Shown here piece by piece: positions 61,348 through 64,000 of a stretch of DNA of 64,000 nucleotides (position 1 is its first letter; each line of letters begins with the position of its first letter). A program made the translations under genes and the position numbers. The stretch comes from Ulota crispa (Eukaryota; Streptophyta; Bryopsida; Orthotrichales; Orthotrichaceae), in contig OY987242.1 of assembly GCA_963920765.1 (NCBI GenBank), positions 40,165,264 to 40,229,263 on the forward strand, given 5' to 3'. Under the pieces are notes generated by a model. That model saw only the letters and a program-made list of their open reading frames with translations. It was not told the origin of the DNA and ran no database searches.

Positions 61348-61921
61348 CTACTTCTTGCCCTTGCCCTTGGCACCCTTCTTCTTCTTCTCGAAGACAATTT
61401 CACCTGTCAATCCCGTAGGGATTTCCTGAATGTTCGAAAAGCCTCCATAGCGTTGCCTGAATTTCTCCACTCTGTCAGCATCAAGAAGAAGAGCATTCTT
61501 GTTGCCTTGGTAGAACGGGTGGTTCCCCGACCACACATCCACCACGTACTCTTTCTGCGTGCCACCGGTGGTCATCACCAGCTCTCCGCTGCAGTACACC
61601 TTCGCATCGGTGAAGAACTTTGGATGGATATCCGCCTTCTTGCACGTTACCTTTGACTCACCCCGGTTCACCTTCACCAGAAAATCACACCATTCAGACG
61701 ACTAAACCCTAACACTGTGTAATACTGCATTATCGGAAAAAGAAGCTCGTCTGTACAAACTAAGCAGTGCATGAAACGGTTAATGTCGTTTAGATTAGGA
61801 GATTGTATCATGAAATTGAGATGAGACGAGGAGTAATTCAAGAGTGCTGTACCTGAAGAGAAGTGGAGCCTGAGAGGAAAGTTGAAGGGCAAGTAGCCAG
61901 GGAGCTGACGGAGAGCGCCAT
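61348..61921 (-). CDS. RPL31: Plastid 50S ribosomal protein L31 (bL31c)
   Basis: This is a component of the large subunit of the chloroplast ribosome that helps bridge the two subunits. It is nuclear-encoded: exon 1 is 61921-61853 and exon 2 is 61671-61348 (69+324 nt, phase 0), giving 130 residues. The N-terminal MALSVSSLATCPSTFLSGSTSLQ is a typical Ser/Thr-rich plastid transit peptide start. The mature part shows the family core VTCKKADIHPKFFTDAKVYC, TTGGTQKEYVVDVWSGNHPFY and VEKFRQRYGGFSN, with a basic Lys/Gly tail. The bacterial zinc-binding cysteine set is incomplete (WSGNHPF replaces the CxxCHPF type), so it is the zinc-free form, as in other plants. A telo-box lies in the intron. Confidence 0.95.
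61703..61713 (-). promoter_or_regulatory. Telo-box in the RPL31 intron
   Basis: TAAACCCTAAC on the plus strand (GTTAGGGTTTA on the gene strand) lies within the 181-bp intron, close to the 5' end of the gene. First-intron and leader telo-boxes are frequent in plant ribosomal protein genes. Confidence 0.5.
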
Positions 61922-63872
61922 AGCCGCCGAGTGAGAAGATTAGTGGTGAGCCAAGGAGTTGCTGTTGCGAATAAGTTTACAATGTTGTTCTGCCGGTTGC
62001 CGAAGCTCCAGCGACCTGAATCCTGCCAATTGAGAAGGGTAGCAGCGAAAAGGTGATGATGCGCGAGGGAGCGGGATGGCCAGGCAGCAGTAGTGACGGA
62101 GGAGAAGGCTTCTGGGTAACGTTCCCGTGTTCCCCTATCACGTTCCTTGTTCCCCTTCTCTTGCTCCTACGATCCCTTCGAGTTCCCATTTACGATAAGT
62201 GGTATGACGGGTTTCAAGGTACCTCATGAGTTCTTGGACGTGATCTTTTGGATGGGGCCTTTGTGTGTGACTCCACTTTCCCCAAGCTCAAATTTTGAGT
62301 TTAAGGTAATCCTTGGAGTTTTGTATAGGTCTATCTTTTCTTCTTTATTGTAAATATTTTTTGAAATTTTGAAATTGAAAAAAAGCAAAGAGATACACCG
62401 GTGCTTGAATAAGGTCTACCTTTGTAAGAGAAAAGTTTGGATAGTGTCAAGGTTTCATTTTTTTTTGTGTGTTTTGGGCCAAGTTATATGGAGTGTTTGT
62501 TTACGGTCAATGCTTGGATATGGTCAACATTTTTTACTGTCCAAGGCATTGACAAAATCCAAGCATTAGTGTACTGACATCTTGTAGAAAATGGCTTTAC
62601 TAAATCTCATTTTAGCTATCAATGTTCAAAATACAATTGATACCAAGGATTATGTGTGAGAGTTGTTGGAACATGTATACACTTCCGATGATTCAAAAAG
62701 CATGTGAGGTAGTCACTGTGAAGAACGATAAAGGAATTTGATAAGAGGTTTTTGGGATGTTATAGAAAAGAAACTCTAAGAATGCTCTTATAGATTATGA
62801 TATTGCAAGCTTTGTAGATTGAAAATGTTAGATTAGTGTTTCAAGTTTCTTACCTCTCAGGTGCAACTATCCAAATTCTGGATAACATATTGTTTCAAAC
62901 ATGTCTCATACATGGTAAGAAAACTAAAATTCCATCCACCTAATAAAATTTAACATTTAACGATGTATAAAGAGCAAGAGAAATGTGAGTTTTCATGCAC
63001 CGAATGGGCATGTTGTGTATTGCAAAATATTTTGGAGAAGATTTATATACCTTTGTCGGTATAATAGGCTATTGCCTAAAGGACTTGAAGGCATGCACAT
63101 TTCAAAGTTTACAATATGAACTTCTCAAGGTCCTAAAAAATGTGACAGAAATGATGCTTTTGTTGCAAAGGCAAAAATACAACAATCATTACAAACTAGT
63201 AATACTAGTAGTACCAATGTAGAGTACACCTCAACAGCTTTTGTGCGATTTTATGCAAGAGTTAATCAAACAGATTCATCCAGTACTATAAACACAGTGG
63301 TTTTGAACCTATGTCTTTATCGTCTACACTGCTCGCCAGAGAACTAAAAATCATGTGGCATCAATTAAAAAGCTTCTCATGTAAGTGCTCAACAGCCAAG
63401 TTGAAGTCTCAGCTGGACCTCCAGTATTTGAATCAGATCTTTGATGTTCTCCATACAAAGGCCTCTGGGATATACATAACAAGACACAGCACTTGGACTG
63501 CTGAATAGAGCACAAGTCAAAGGAGATATAAGGTAGGGACACCCTTAATTGACCACATAAACCATATAAACATCTACTCAACTGTTGGTACCAAATACTC
63601 TAACAACGATACGTAGAACTTTCAAACTTCTGCATATGGTATCCAAAGAACACATTTGATGGCGGGTTGTTTCCCTCTTTCATTTGCTAACAAGAATGTA
63701 CAAAACAAACTGACCAGTCTAATCATCATAAAAATATGTTCAGAGGCAAAAGTGGCGATCTTGGGTGGTCTCTACCTTACATCAGCAGCAGAATCGCACC
63801 TCCTAAGAGAATGAACATTCAACACCCAAAGCTTTCTAGGCTTCTCAGCAATAGCAAGAGGAATAACCGGAA
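61922..63872. other. RPL31 upstream region and intergenic DNA
   Basis: The first ~200 bases left of 62120 are GC-richer and probably hold the RPL31 promoter and leader. The remainder is AT-rich, with short unsupported ORFs. The part next to 63873 may be the 3' untranslated region of the gene at the right edge. Confidence 0.45.
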
Positions 63873-64000
63873 TCATTGCTTCTCTGAGAAATGCATTGTA
63901 GATGCTAGTTCATCAGAAAGGTCAGAAGGATCCTTTCTGGCAAGAAGTTCCGCTGCTCGTTCTTTCTCAATTCGTTCCTTTTCGCAATCTGCGAAGCTTT
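63873..64000 (-). CDS. 3' end of a gene running off the right edge
   Basis: Read on the minus strand from the edge, a frame is open to a TGA at 63875-63873 and encodes SFADCEKERIEKERAAELL, then ARKDPSDLSDELASTMHFSEKQ. The charged, alternating Glu/Lys/Arg pattern looks like the helical C-terminal tail of a real protein, and its codon composition differs from the AT-rich DNA beside it. The other two frames on this strand hit stops early. The product cannot be identified from 42 residues. Confidence 0.5.
   Translation of the reverse strand, partial: SFADCEKERIEKERAAELLARKDPSDLSDELASTMHFSEKQ

Noticed and set aside
1-64000. LTR retrotransposons or other retrovirus-like elements
   Set aside because: I saw no paired long terminal repeats and no reverse transcriptase, integrase or gag-type protein signature. 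Remote remnants could be missed by eye.

Overview
The window is nuclear DNA of a land plant, most likely a moss or another seedless plant. The evidence is split genes with GT-AG introns, a plastid-type ribosomal protein L31, a plant-type mitochondrial CPN60, a plant pectin methylesterase with its inhibitor-like pro-region, and an allene oxide cyclase that resembles moss enzymes. Most of the rest is AT-rich intergenic DNA packed with small inverted-repeat elements. I recognise no LTR retrotransposon, retrovirus-like element, tRNA, rRNA or CRISPR array. The species cannot be fixed from the sequence alone.

Layout, left to right. A possible gene tail lies at 1-254. Short inverted-repeat elements fill 2.3-5.7 kb. 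A two-exon pectin methylesterase is on the plus strand (7520-9376). From 11 to 26 kb there is a dense field of miniature transposons and foldbacks. A three-exon gene of unknown function is on the minus strand (26766-28874) and carries a miniature element in its second intron. More Tourist-like elements follow at 29.6-30.2 kb. A long, decayed, unclassified element with zinc-finger-like and highly patterned motifs spans about 33.5-38.1 kb. An F-box-like ORF (39802-40329) and a hAT transposase relic (41.9-42.6 kb) come next. Then come a three-exon allene oxide cyclase (plus, 46844-48270), an 18-exon mitochondrial chaperonin CPN60 (minus, 51072-57160), a two-exon plastid ribosomal protein L31 (minus, 61348-61921), and the 3' end of a gene running off the right edge (minus, 63873-64000).

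The known genes do not form a pathway. They cover cell-wall pectin modification, oxylipin (OPDA/jasmonate-type) synthesis in plastids, mitochondrial protein folding and plastid translation. Telo-box motifs lie upstream of CPN60 and in the RPL31 intron, as is common for plant growth and translation genes.

The most striking non-genic signal is a superfamily of at least 16 elements, together about 15 percent of the window. Each is bounded by TTAA and has ends close to CCCCTAAAGGAC...GTCCTTTAGGGG. This is the target-site signature of piggyBac-type transposons, which are rarely discussed in land plants. Two copies are near-perfect hairpins that look like inverted duplications of one half of a longer member. 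A second group (TA flanks, AGGTAGG/AGGTGGT ends) and Tourist/PIF-like elements (TTA/TAA flanks, GAGCATCTCC or GGGCATCC ends) are also present. A 19-nt microexon in CPN60 is the most interesting gene-structure detail.
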